Assembly: GCA_037976565.1 (NCBI GenBank)
Contig: CP137674.1
Location: 31,279,047-31,343,046 of the forward strand
Origin: Mesocentrotus franciscanus
Lineage: Eukaryota > Echinodermata > Echinoidea > Camarodonta > Strongylocentrotidae
Direction: 5' to 3'
Length of the DNA: 64,000 bases
Shown: positions 47,637 through 59,267 of the stretch, piece after piece
How positions within the stretch are numbered: the first letter of the stretch is position 1
Layout of the letters: every line of letters starts with the position of its first letter
The notes under the pieces: generated by a model
What the model was told of the DNA's origin: nothing
Databases searched by the model: none
What the model saw: only the letters and a program-made list of their open reading frames with translations
Program-made: the position numbers and the translations under genes

Positions 47637-47999
47637 TATATATATATATATTTCCCCTTCCACAGGGTTCTTTATTTTCAAAACAAATTCCATCATATAC
47701 AGTATATCCATACATAATATACAAATCATTAAAAAAATAATTTCCATACATAATGGCTTAACATAGATAATAATCATCACGACCGAAAACTTTGTGGCAG
47801 ATAAAAACAAACATTTATGATAAAATTAATATTTTAAATATATCAATAAAATATTTTCTAAAGTGAAACCATTTCTTTTTCAGTTTATTCTCTCTGAGAT
47901 TTGTTTGGTATATATATTTTTCCATTTCATAATAATGTATATAGGCCTATATATATATATATATATATATAAAAGTGCGAGAATTCTCAACTCTGACAT

Positions 48000-48033
<34 letters not shown>
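47637..48033. repeat. Three (AT)n blocks
   Basis: (AT)n at about 47637-47652, 47948-47972 and 48002-48033; the last two bracket a short unique stretch with GTGCGAGAATTCTC. Confidence 0.88.
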
Positions 48034-48034
<1 letters not shown>

Positions 48035-48039
48035 TTACA

Positions 48040-49777
48040 ATATTTCATAATAGACCTTATTAAACAGATATAATTCAACCATATGAAAAATCCCTTCAAA
48101 CATGTTGAATATTGCGTTTTTAATATAAGACGATGTAATTTAAAGAAAACGTAATCAAACTTGCCAAGCACCTAAAATAAATCCTCAAATTTCTCTTTTC
48201 ATCACGTCCCTACTGCAGTGCCCCTTTAATCTTATTTAGAACGTTCATTGTCCTTACCGTCAAGACAAAAGGGTCAGTGTGTCCTTTCGTTAATTGGCCA
48301 GATAATAGACAGAAGCAAGTGGCTAGCATGGGCGTGGTAAACATTGAACTCGAGCAAATGTCTATTTTCTATTTCACCCTTCAAGTCTTACTGCGGTTAC
48401 TTCGCGTTCCCATCGGACGCATGAGTTTACTTCCGGTTTACATACTCAAATGCGGAATGAAATTTGATCCGACTTTAGAAAGTTAGGAAAATCATTCGAT
48501 TTTGATTTTCTTATCGTCGCTTTCTTAAAGTTCACGGGAATGATTAAATCACACGTGTTTCATGAGTACAGAGAACATAAGAGTGTATAAGAATTGATAT
48601 CAGACCTAGATACCTAATTTTAGATTTGAAAATTAGTCTAATTTCTGCACATGTCAACTTACAACCACGCACAATTTTAATTGTGAATTCTGGATTTTAT
48701 TTGAAAAACTGTTCACAGAGTCCCTTTTCTCTTCTTTGAAAAAGAAAGAAAACAAAACCCTACCGATCATTAAGCTAAGTAAGTACATTTCATTTATAAA
48801 AGTTTTAAAAGTTCTCGTTTTATTCTCATTTTCATTCGTTACAACCATCTCAAATAAAAGGCTTTTTAATATAATTCCTACATGTTTCGTGGAGAGTATA
48901 AGAGGCCTATGGAAACCTCAATGACCTTTAAAAGATAATAACGACCAGTGAGAGGGGTCTCGTATTCTAAACACCAACCTTAAGAAAAGAACTTCTAGCA
49001 ACACCACATGTCATTTTAATTTTCTTCAGATAATTAGTTGAGTGATGCGACAGCGTATATTGTGTCGCGGAAATCCCGCCTTAGTGTCAGCTCCTGCCAG
49101 CGAGCCTTACACATAGTCATAAACCCCCAACTCTCGGGGGAGATTTAGAAAAAGAGTCCCGCAGATTTCGTGAGCAATGTTGCAGGTTATAGTTGACATG
49201 AAAAATGAATTTGTTGAATTAGAAAGGTCAATCCTGTGAAGTTTCGAATGAACATTTAACTGGAAAGGCAAGTTTGTGATTGGAAGGAGAAATAATTCGT
49301 TGTTTATTCAATGGTAATCCATGATGCAGGGTCACAATGATGCATGCTTGGGATGTACATATTGCTCGCTGTTTGAAATAAAACGTGTCTTCGACATCGG
49401 TGATCTGAAATTGATAGGGAAATTGTGAGAGTTCTCGCGATAAGGAATAAACACCGAACTGATTTTTGTTTTACAGTGATATTAGTATGCATGTGACAAT
49501 TTAATTGATAAGGCACTACAGTAGTAGATACTAATTTTGTTTCGTTACCCTCCGACAGCCCATTTTATCTTTAAAGCTCTCTCTGAGCAATACAAATGAA
49601 CATAATAGAATAATGATTACTACAACAAAATCATTATACTTTGAACTTAGAATATAAATAATGAAAAATACCACCAGATATCAACGTAATGAATGAGAAT
49701 GATTCGGGAATCGCAATTAAAATTAAAATAAACAATCATATCATGCCAGAGACGTAACTAAGTTTTTAAAAGAGAAT
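48040..49777. other. No gene recognised
   Basis: A GC-richer patch near 48275-48480 is open in one plus frame without splice support; otherwise AT-rich. Confidence 0.5.
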
Positions 49778-50077
49778 GTGTAGACTGTAGGCCTACATGG
49801 TTCGCGGTTCGAGTCCCGTCGCGGCACTTACCTGTATTTCCGTTGGCAAGATGTAGTACATGTGCCGCTCTTCACCCAGACGTATAATGGGTACCTGGTA
49901 GGATGTAAACGTCAATGTGGTTGGATTGGCATGGCCGGAATACTCCCCAGGGAGTGGAGCGTGTGAACTTTCATGTGCGGATTAGCAATTTAATCCAATG
50001 ACCGGGGTAATAATAACTATAATGTAAAGTGCTTAGAAGCTTAGTAATAAGCGTTATACAAATGTGACTATTATTAT
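49778..50077 (+). mobile_element. tRNA-derived SINE with LINE-type tail
   Basis: The tRNA-like part ends with GGTTCGAGTCC (49806-49816). The body has GCCGCTCTTCACCCAGACG and GGGTACCTGGTAGG, matching the SINE at 8360. The 3' part AAAGTGCTTAGAAGC to GCGTTATACAAATGTGACTA and ATTATTATG resembles the shared 3' end of CR1/L2-type LINEs, which such SINEs use for retrotransposition. Confidence 0.65.
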
Positions 50078-50426
50078 GATTTAAAAGCAAGTCATGTGAG
50101 AGAGCGCGATATTATGGCATGGTAAGAAGGTCGACGGCCTTCCTCTTTCCACCTCTCTCCTCGAAGTTGGGCTTATACCTCTTCACGTCACAACCAATAT
50201 ACTCCATCAGTCCAAAATAGTTCCTGCAAATGTTCCCCTTTTATCAGGTTCGTGTCCAATTAAATGAAAGGTCAGGGAAACGCAAGTTCTTTCCTCAATG
50301 TTCTTGATTTCCTTACTTGTATTCTAACAATCATGCTTTACTATTCTCCAATCTTTGCTTCCGTCCTTCTTTGCATCTCAACCTTATTTTCTATTTTTTT
50401 GTTCGTTGTTATCACAAAATATCCAG

Positions 50427-50591
50427 CCAAAAATATTTACGACGGATGCTTAGAAAGCCCCATTGACTATGTCAACACCTCATATCTTCTCATGGGTGTT
50501 AGGGCACAGCATTCCAAGGGAATGATGTGTTCCCCCAAGTATCACCTTTACTATTCTAAGAATTTCGAGCGAGCAAATCGACCGACCAAAG
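50427..50591 (+). CDS. Candidate internal exon
   Basis: A T-rich tract and acceptor ATATCCAG (ending 50426) precede a phase-1 frame of 54 codons. It begins KNIYDGCLESPIDYVNTSY, continues LLMGVRAQHSKGMMCSPK and ends SKNFERANRPTK, then G and a donor GTTTGT (50592). Codons look coding. The same frame is open upstream to an ATG at 50264 through a hydrophobic, transmembrane-like stretch (FLTCILTIMLYYSPIF), so a longer 5' extent is possible. Start and end phases are both 1. The end phase fits the acceptor at 52712, which would create a Glu codon at the junction. Family not recognised. Confidence 0.33.
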
Positions 50592-50701
50592 GTTTGTCAA
50601 TTTTTTTATTTATTTTTTGTCATGCATACGCCTGCTTACATTTTATCTCTCATTAAAAAAGAAAACCTATGTCGATACCCCCGCCCCCTTCTCCCACCCC
50701 T

Positions 50702-50790
50702 GTCTCTCTCTCTCTCTCTCTCTTTTCTCTTTCTTTCTTTCTCCCTCTCTCTCTCTTTCTTTCTCTCTCTCTCTCTTTCTCTGTCTCTCT
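50702..50790. repeat. CT-rich microsatellite
   Basis: CT and CTTT repeats downstream of the exon candidate 50427-50591, so intronic if that model holds. Confidence 0.9.
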
Positions 50791-51523
50791 ATCCCTATAT
50801 CTCCCTTTCATGTTAACTTCTAAATGAACTTCACGTAATTTTCTTTTACAAATCAACTCTACCATCGAGAACATAATTCAATCCGTCATTTTACTGCTGC
50901 ACGGTAAAAATCCCAAACCTCCCTCAATTTATCCTTTCTCTGACTCTTTCCATCTCTTTCTATAAAGAATACTTGTTAAGATGAGACGCCCTGAAGCCCT
51001 CGGAAACCCTCGGAAATGTCGAAGAATCAGGTCGATTCAGCTGACGAACAAGACAGCTTGGCGCGAGCCGGAAGGGACCGAACACACCCGAATATTTGAA
51101 TCGGGACAATTCGAATCACACTCAATTTCCGATATCACTTCGTTTCAATTTATCCTAATTACAGGAATAAAAAGTACAGCCAAAGAAACGTTTCAAATTT
51201 TCAAAGGCAGCAATTTTTGCCCTCAGTTCTTAAAGTTCAAGAAACCCATTTCCTACTCTTCGGTGAACATCTTTTTCATGTAATGCTTTCCCACCATTTG
51301 TAATTACAATATTTCAATGTATAAACATTATGATACCTCAGTCAGACCGTTGAACAAATCTAGACCATGCAAATCAAACTATGATTGACCAAATCTTGAG
51401 TTTTTAAAAAGGATTTTGGGCTTTATTTCAGGAGAGTCTGGAGCTTTAATAAAACATTAATAATGTTCATCAAAGAAGTGAATTAGACAAAATCATGTAT
51501 TGGTCAGTTGATGCAAAGGCCTC

Positions 51524-51774
51524 TTAAAGAGAAGGTTGAGTTCTGGGGAGAGGTTAAAAATAACAGCTTAAAAATGAGGCCCGATTTTTATGCCACATGT
51601 TTTTGTGTACAGTGCTTGTTACTTTACCAAGACTGGGCCAAATTTCTTATCATTTTGATGACTCCAGAACCTTGCAGTACACACCAAAACTTACATGCTA
51701 CATGATCCACTTTTTCTGATCGATTCCACACCGTTTCTTTCACAATGCAAACCATAACTCAACTTTATCTTTAA
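51524..51774 (-). mobile_element. MITE copy F, short, both ends intact
   Basis: 251 bp between TTAA at 51524 and TTAA at 51771. Ends are TTAAAGAGAAGGTTGAGTTC and the complement of TTAAAGATAAAGTTGAGTTA. The interior is deleted relative to copy D (GAGAGGTTAAAAATAACAGC joins early to late parts) but keeps the core CTTTACCAAGACTGGGCC and TGCAGTACACACC. Confidence 0.8.
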
Positions 51775-52712
51775 GTGTAGATTATTTTGTTAAAGCATGA
51801 ATGGTTTCGAATTACACACCGTAATTGCTGGGGGGGGGGTGCGGATAAGTTTTACTACATATTGTTATGTTCTTTAAGGACTATAACATGTTCATAATCA
51901 TATACATGTAACCTGAGGTAAGCCGAGTGGGTGCGTTACTTTCGGTTGACTCAGAGTCCCTTGCTATTTTCGCTCTTTTTTGCAGCTCATTATGTAATTA
52001 TCCGGTCTCTATCTGTCAATACTCTCTAAATGTAGAAAAACAAATCGACTTTGAGTTCATCGAATCAACCATACTCGTATAATTTTAAAAAGTAACATTC
52101 GTCCCTTTTTTAAACACTTTGTTACATAGTGGATCTTCCCCAAGTACTCGAATGTTCATGAGAACGACTTCTCTTTCTTAATTTTTAAAATTTTAAATCC
52201 GTTATGATTTTTTTTTATTTTTTAGTTTGTCTATTTCAAAATTAGGTTAAGGTAGAAGAGCAATGATTTATATCTTCTTTATTATCTTAACTAATCAGAA
52301 CAAAAGTTTCAGTTGATCCTAGTCCATTCTGAACTTCCTATGGTTATTGTTTTGCACTAAATGCTGTCAAACCTGAACAGAATGTGTGACAGTACTGCCC
52401 TTCTGAGCACCCTGTCGGATGCGGAAAGGGAACAATAATTTATGTAATTGCCGTGGAACATCGCCTTTTCTTTTCCCCTAGAGTGTATGAACGCTGAATG
52501 AGTCAGCAGTGTTGGCACCCTTACGCGAACCATCCCCAAGTACCAAATATTTCAGTTTCAATAAACCAACACCTTCCCAAGACACATGGGTTTCATCTGG
52601 CCCTTGCCTTTCACCTGTTTGCGAGCATCACGCCCTCATTCTAACCGAATCATCTTTGGCGGGAACACATTGTTTTAATCTCAATTTCTGGGGTTTTTTA
52701 TTTCTTTTCTAG

Positions 52713-52849
52713 AGCAAACTCGAAGACGTGATGACGACAGTAGCGAATTAGAGTGTTGCCAAAGACGTGTCCGCCCTTTTGCGAAAGTCATGTTCGCGCC
52801 TTGCGAGTTGCAGAAACTAGGTTTACGTTGTCATGGCGATGGTCGTTAG
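52713..52849 (+). CDS. Candidate cysteine-containing terminal exon
   Basis: One of the best acceptors in the window, GTTTTTTATTTCTTTTCTAG, ends at 52712. The phase-1 frame then gives 44 residues: QTRRRDDDSSELECCQRRV, RPFAKVMFAPCELQKLG and LRCHGDGR, then TAG at 52847. Phase 1 matches the end of the exon candidate at 50591. Four cysteines and a dibasic run suggest a secreted or structured C-terminus, but I cannot name a family. In phase 0 the same exon would read SKLEDVMTTVAN and stop at once. A second strong acceptor at 52481 (TTTTCTTTTCCCCTAG) could give an alternative, very short terminal exon. Confidence 0.36.
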
Positions 52850-53989
52850 AGGTTTATGAGGTTTGGTCAGGTGTGAAGTGTTGGACAGACGCAAACCACC
52901 TGCTAGTAGTAGAAGTAATTAATACATTTGTAATCAAGATCAGCTTTAAAGATTTGTACAAGTTTTCCTATCAGATTCAAACATAGAAAAGCACCCCAAA
53001 TCTGTTTGTCAGATTTCGTTGATTCTAAAACGAAGCCCTAATTTGCCCGTAAAGTCTAATAAACAAAGTAGAGATCGAGTGGGAGTAAAATCATCTGCTT
53101 TTTTGAATATTTTTAATCCTGTTGTTTGGCAATCCCTGTCAATCTTTGAATTAGTGGATTTCAAGTTAACATTTAATAGGAAGTTATCTTTAATACTCTA
53201 TATCCAAAATAAAAAAAACAGAATCATGAATTGAATTTCTTATTTTATCCAGTTGCATATGCAGATTTATAAAAACAACTTATAAGTGTCAATAGTGTAT
53301 ATGTCCATAGTCAAACGAACAAATAACAATAATAAAGTGAATTAAGCTGAATAAAAGTTTCTCCAGCTGTGACTGCTGTTATACATTTTATGATATTAAA
53401 TGTAATGCTAGCTAATTGTTATTTTAATCTTCACCAATTTCATTGATTAAATGTCGACTCTAACCTCGAAACAAAGTTAATATATCAAGTTATAATAGTC
53501 AAGTCGTTATCCAAGACATAAGGTAACAGAGAATAAATATTTATGACCCATAAATGTACATGTACAAAGAAATTATTCAAATTTGACATTCCAAAAATAT
53601 TTCTTACATCATCACTATAATCCTTTCATCGTGGCGTTTCATAAAGATCCTTCGAAATGCCTTTTAAAAAATGACTTCAAAAAGCCAAACTCGCAGAATG
53701 TATGCTAGGAAATTCGGAAGACTTCCGAATCGTATACCTTAGCAGAAGAATGCGGAAGGATCTTAACCGATGGAGCCCTCTGGATCTCAATCTAGAGTAA
53801 GATAGTGAAATATTATCCAAGGTTTTTACACTCATCCAAGCTCGATCCACTAAACAACACAAATCCCAAACTTGAGTTATCTAATGAGCTACTCGTTGAG
53901 TTTGGTTCTTTAAGAATAAAGCGCAGGTCTGATAGAGTAATCAAGCAATTACTTATTGTGAAAGAAAACTGTCTAGAAGGAACTGGGAA
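52850..53989. other. No gene recognised
   Basis: AT-rich sequence that would be 3' flank if the 52713 exon is terminal. AAAATAAAAA near 53206 is a possible poly(A) signal. Confidence 0.5.
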
Positions 53990-54311
53990 TGGCTGATTTT
54001 CATGATTATGTAAACCATACGAATTTGTGGATAGTGTGAGCTTTTGGAATCATCAAAATTAAAAAGATATTGACTCATTCTTGCTGAGAGTCATGGTCAA
54101 TGCACACAGAAATGAGTAGATGGGACTACACACACGTGCAACGAAAGTTTGGTCAAAGATGCTCCGGTATTTCTTGTCATATTAATGAGAGCATTGAAGA
54201 GCATTCTTCAACATTCTTAGTAGTTTTTTCAAAAGTGACATGAAAAGAATGCGAAAGCTGACAAATTATTGTTCATCCTTGAGTTATAAAATAAGTTCAC
54301 CTTCTCTTTAA
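53990..54311 (+). mobile_element. MITE copy G, diverged
   Basis: Ends at TTAA (54308-54311) with the right terminus AAGTTCACCTTCTCTTTAA. The interior shows the family order GGAATCATCAAAATT, GCACACAGAAATGAG, TGGGACTACACAC, and TCTTGTCATATTAATGAG. The left end is too diverged to place exactly. Confidence 0.6.
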
Positions 54312-54977
54312 GTTTTGCGTCTTTAACTTTGGCGGAAAGCCCCGCGTAGTGATCGGATGGGGGAGATATCTTGAGAGGGTAATAAGAGACATGTGCAAGG
54401 AAAATGTATACCTATGGATGTAATATTTGGACAGCTGGAAGGATAGAAGTGATTTTGATGAACGATGGAATGATCTTAAGGGCTACTGATGATGCTTCTT
54501 TTGAATTGGGTTCAGACATGATAGGCTTGGGTTTGAATTAATTCTAAGATGTTGCATTATGTCTGGGAACTGTTACCATAGAAACTACGAAGGCATCTCC
54601 ACCATTTGAATCCAGACACGGGGACAATTTTAAAACCATGTTCGCACCGTCTTGGAGCGCTTTATATTTCAAGGCTATTTGAAGAGAAACTTATGGCCAA
54701 TCAAATTTGAGATCATCTAGAAACACTAGGAAAATCTTGATTTAATCAAATCCCTGACCTTGGCCAACTCTGGAATTATCTTTAAAGATATTTGAATATA
54801 TAGTAGTCTAATTAAAGTTTGTTGGCTCTCATCTGGTTCAACTACCGCGGCAGTGAGCCCATGCTGACATCCTGTTTACTTGGAGTCACTAATCAATAAG
54901 TAAAAATGGCAGTCACTCATGCCAGGACTCTCACTGTAAGTAAAGCTGTTTCGTTCATATTTGTACATTCAGAGTAG

Positions 54978-55033
54978 GAGGGGAGGGGGTTTAGAGGGGG
55001 TTAGAGGGGAGTTAGAGGGGGGTTAGAGGGGGT
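54978..55033 (+). other. G-rich tract, G-quadruplex-prone
   Basis: Runs of 4-6 G separated by TTTAGA, TTAGA and AGTTAGA loops; at least five G runs in 56 nt. The pattern GGGGTTAGA resembles, but is not, the telomere repeat TTAGGG. Confidence 0.8.
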
Positions 55034-55044
55034 AGAAGGCGCAA

Positions 55045-55290
55045 AGGGAGAGCACTATGGTGTATTGATGAAGGCTCTTGGCTCTCTCATACGAAAAGTC
55101 CCCGATTCGATCCTTCATCCGTGCTTACATCCTTAGACAAGGTGTGTTGCCCGCATTTGTCCCTATCCATGCCCTCAGGTATATGAACTTGGTACCTGGC
55201 AATGCCAAGGTATTAATGATTGCGGAACCCGCAGGTAGATATTAATATATACTGATGTGGCTGCCGTGGGTAAATTGTTATCATGATTAT
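55045..55290 (+). mobile_element. tRNA-derived SINE, degraded
   Basis: TATGGTGTATTGATGAAGGC, then CCCGATTCGATCCTTCATCC (B-box-like at 55103) and a body with ACTTGGTACCTGGCAATGCC. Lies next to the G-rich tract at 54978. Confidence 0.5.
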
Positions 55291-55408
55291 TTTAGAGCAG
55301 AAGTGGAAAAGATAGGTGGAAACGGAGAGAAATAGAGGAGATAAAATGTCAATGAGAGACGGGGATGGAGGAAGAGGTAGATAGACAAAAATAGGTAGGG
55401 AAAGAGCC

Positions 55409-55409
55409 A

Positions 55410-55450
<41 letters not shown>
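55409..55450. repeat. (GA)n microsatellite
   Basis: About 20 GA dinucleotides. Confidence 0.92.
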
Positions 55451-55453
<3 letters not shown>

Positions 55454-55459
55454 AGCTCT

Positions 55460-56570
55460 TCGGATATAACTTTGATCTTGTTGATCGGTTTACCATGAAC
55501 GAATAATGTTTACAACCATGTCTTGTTTTTCCTATGTAAGGAAAGGCAATGATTATACAAGCAGGCTTCATTGCAAGATTAGAAATAGGTTTTTAATGTG
55601 TTGTTCATTTTCCCTTTTCACAAGCATTGGACTCTTCATGAATATGGGAATGATGGGGATTATATGAAAGCAAAGCCGATGTACAATACCTCCACGACTG
55701 GATGCCCTGAAAATACTATCTGGGCTACTCAGAGATGCTTAGATACTATCCCTCTCCCCTCCCCTCCCCTCTTGATCAGACCCTGGATACGCCACTTATT
55801 CCTTCGTAGCCTTCCAACTTTATCAAAGCTTCTGATATTGTTTTGTTATCAAATGAGACTCCATTTTGAAATTTCAGTGACAAGCACAAAACAATTGAAA
55901 TACGACTTTTTATTCTTTCACAACGAGTTTTACTGCAAGTATATAGTGACACCGCCTCCATCAGAAATTATAATCCACCTCTCTCAATATAAATACAGAT
56001 CTTCCCCATATAATTATGTATCTTTCAGTGACAAGTAGAAAACAAAAGCTGAAATATTATTTTGTATTCATTCATAATGAATTTTACTTCATGTATTAAG
56101 TGACGCCATCACCCCCACATGTCCCATCGGAATTAAATTATAATCCATGCGCCTCTCCCGTTCTTATTTGCGACTAAAGACGGGCAGTTTGTAGTGTAAA
56201 GGATGTTCTTTCTTTTTCTTGTACGGTTCACTATCTTTCTCAAGTAAATTAGAAAGTATTTCAGATCAAATGACTCCGTCCCGTGGGATTCTAAAAATAG
56301 TCCATGACTTTCTCCACGTTCTTCAAAGATCTACATGACTTCACGAGAGATGGTAAATTGTTTAACTGCCCTCGACAAGTAATCCGTTTCTGGAGTTGGA
56401 TCTCAGGGAAATATTTTCTGAGCTCATCTTTAAATCAGGGTTCAATATCAGTCTTTGACCTCACGTAGCGTAGTAACTCCCCTCGTGTTTATTGAGTTCA
56501 TGACTACAGTGGGATCAGTTCTATTTCAAACAGGTTCACTCTAAATGCGCATGCGTGGAAATCTACTTTG
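55460..56570. other. No gene recognised
   Basis: A 146-codon plus frame (55598-56038) has no domain or splice support. A diverged local duplication of about 100 bp is visible: TTTCAGTGACAAG and ATTCTTTCACAACGAGTTTTA near 55874-55933 versus 56021-56090. Confidence 0.45.
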
Positions 56571-56574
56571 GGAT

Positions 56575-56850
56575 AGTCATGGTCATGGTATGGTATGGTA
56601 TTTATTTTCCAACCCACAAAAAAACTCACAAAACAATACATACAAAATTGAAAAGTACATATTATAACATCGACAATATAGTAAACGGCTTGAAAGCACC
56701 CCTTCTGCTTTGTTAACATGACAAAACTGTTCTTCCTTGGGGGTCCTGCAAATAAGATGAAAAGAGAACGTATATTACAAATATACCAATACAGCAATTT
56801 AATTTTAGTCGTAAAAATGAATACATCAGGAAACACAAAACACACCTAGA
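56575..56850 (-). mobile_element. LINE 3' end, inverted, (CCATA)n tail
   Basis: Minus strand: GCAGGACCCCCAAGGAAG, then AGTTTTTTTGTGGGTTGG, AAAATAAATACC and (ATACC)3. 3' UTR-like with AATAAA and a pentamer tail. Confidence 0.5.
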
Positions 56851-58016
56851 CCAGTAATGAGCCCACCCTCCCCCTCCCAGCTGCATATTAGAGATCACTT
56901 CGTTTGGAGTGGAAACCCATACTAAAATAGTGGAATTCACTCTTTAAAGAGTTATTCAACATCTACTTTGTAGTGGAGTCCTATATAATTAGGAGCGGAT
57001 TCAACTCCACAAGCAAGTGATCTTTTATTAGACTTCTAAAAGAGTGGTGTTCCTCGCCTCATGTCTAACAATCGAGACTCAACACAGACTTTGAATACAC
57101 ACCCCTCTGTTATTACGGGATGATTGAACGGTTGTGTCAATCGATGGTTTGCACATATTTTATTATTCAGGTATAGATATCAGAGGTTTCATAAAATAAT
57201 GGAATTAAAGTTAAGATTCGTACTTCTTGTTTAATTATCTTGATACGTGCACCATACTGTATTATGTATTCTAAAAGAAAAGTTGAAAATTCATAACATT
57301 ATCATACCTAAGAGATACTCACAATAAACACAATAAAACGAAAGACTAGTTTATCAATGAATTAAATTAGGTCTATGCATGAAACATAATTATCACTTCT
57401 ATGTTAGAACATCAAATTAAAGTTTACTTTAAAAAAGAATATTAATTGTTGCCTTTACTCCAGTACAAACAATTCTATTTTCATAAAATTATTGTAGGCC
57501 TACTCCCTTTATTGATTAATAAAGTCGATTTATAAGTGATTCATAACATAATGGTATTTAAGTGTTACAGTAGAGTAAGGAAAATTACATTTAGTTTTTC
57601 AGTTTGGGGGATTGACCTTTGACCTTTGCTTTAGCTTTTTATCTTCACCAAAGCTCTATTCCAAAAAAGAAAAATCGATAAAAAATAAATCTTGTTGCGA
57701 AAGATCAAGAACCAGAATGATTTGTTAAACAGGTGGCGATGATTCGCAGATTCCCGGATGTTATAAAATTTCCAGGAAATTCCTCCGAAAACTGAAACGC
57801 AATTTGGGCTTATAAATCCACTGTCTGGTCGGATATCTCAATACCGAGTAGACCGCTTAACACAATTATATAAGCTTTATATATGAATTATGATATCTAT
57901 ACTCTAGATAGTATGCTGTTGGATCTTCGATATAATGTAGACCTTTCCAGTTCGATGTAGTAGTGGGTGGTGGGGTGTGAAATTGAATGAGAGTTCTGCT
58001 ATGTAGAACCAAAAAT
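56851..58016. other. No gene recognised
   Basis: AT-rich, featureless apart from a TAGGCCTA motif at 57495. Confidence 0.55.
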
Positions 58017-58170
58017 TCTCTCTCTCTCTATCTCTCTTTCTTTCCAATGACTACAGCGCTCTGATTCTATCTCTCCCATTGTATTATAGCATTATTGTTA
58101 TATGTTTCCCCTTTCTCCATCCTCCCCCCTCCCAGGCCCCCTCTCCCCCCTCTCTCTCTCTCTCTCTCTG
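58017..58170. repeat. CT-rich repeats
   Basis: (CT)n at 58017-58037 and 58150-58169 with C-rich sequence between; pyrimidine bias continues to the acceptor candidate at 58422. Confidence 0.85.
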
Positions 58171-58422
58171 TCTCACACTCTCTAACTACCTTTTTTTTTC
58201 CACTCTCTACGCCCATACTACAGCGTTTATTTCTTTGCATTTTTCTTTCTCTATCGGTCTCCCTCTCTATTTCTTTACTATTAATTATTTCGACCGAATC
58301 TCTTAATTTCCTCTTCACGTCCAAGGTTCAAAGGATTTTGAAGGAGGTAGGAGGAGCTCCTTGGGTTTTGAACTTCTCCTGACTTCTCACTCTCCCCTGC
58401 CTATCCATTCCCGTCCCTTTAG

Positions 58423-58467
58423 TACACCCACAAGGCTCTCATCGGCGAACTTAATGAGTGCCGCTAG
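58423..58467 (+). CDS. Candidate terminal exon, 14 codons
   Basis: A long pyrimidine-rich stretch ends in CCCGTCCCTTTAG (58422). Directly after it, in phase 0, come 14 codons YTHKALIGELNECR and TAG at 58465, with codon usage typical of real coding sequence (TAC ACC CAC AAG GCT CTC ATC GGC GAA). Too short to identify. No phase-0 donor partner was found upstream inside the window. Confidence 0.28.
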   Translation, partial: YTHKALIGELNECR

Positions 58468-59224
58468 CATCCTTCATCTAAAATGGTAACTCCCAGTAAT
58501 TACCTGAAGTAACACCGTCTTCGCCTCAAGAAAACAGAACGTTTATCTTCCCATCACGTGCTTATAATGACGACCGTAGCCAAACCAAACTATTTTTCTA
58601 CTACCATCTAACGAGGAGTAGATAATATCCCCTATCAGGAGGGCAAGAGTATCGTCTTTCGTTGGTGACCTTTCCCGATGTCTTACTCCAGAGAGGAGTA
58701 ATGGGCATCACGATGACTTAATAGTAAGATGGGGAAGAAAGGGGATGCGATGAATTAATTTTATATAAAGCGCTTCTTTAGTATTTTCCGGAGTCGTGAT
58801 GATATTTATCCAACTCTGGAATGTCCCATCGTTGAATTTTAATCACACAGAATTAGCGAAGAGACATCGTTAACAATATTTGCCGTGTTGTGTATACAAA
58901 ATGTATATTTTATCGCTAAATTACATAATAATAAGGTGAATTCTTAATAATAATACTAATGATGATAATAATGATAATAATAATATTATTAATGATAATA
59001 ATAATGACTGTATATAATTTCATGCGTTCAATTATTTTAGTCCTATTTCAGTAAAATTGAATAATTTCTTGGAATAATATTTAACCTTTTCTGGCTCGTG
59101 CACAAACGTAGTAGACGTATTAATAGTTCCCTCCTTTTAATCTTGATCGAGAATGTACTTGTTTCATGCAGTAGTAAGGTCACAAGACTTTCATTGAAGC
59201 GTAACAATGACGTCATAAAACTGA

Positions 59225-59267
<43 letters not shown>

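Noticed and set aside
50264..50656. Reading the whole 130-codon frame as one membrane protein
   Set aside because: The hydrophobic first part is T-rich DNA that serves better as the pyrimidine tract before the acceptor at 50426; only 50427-50591 is kept as exon-like.
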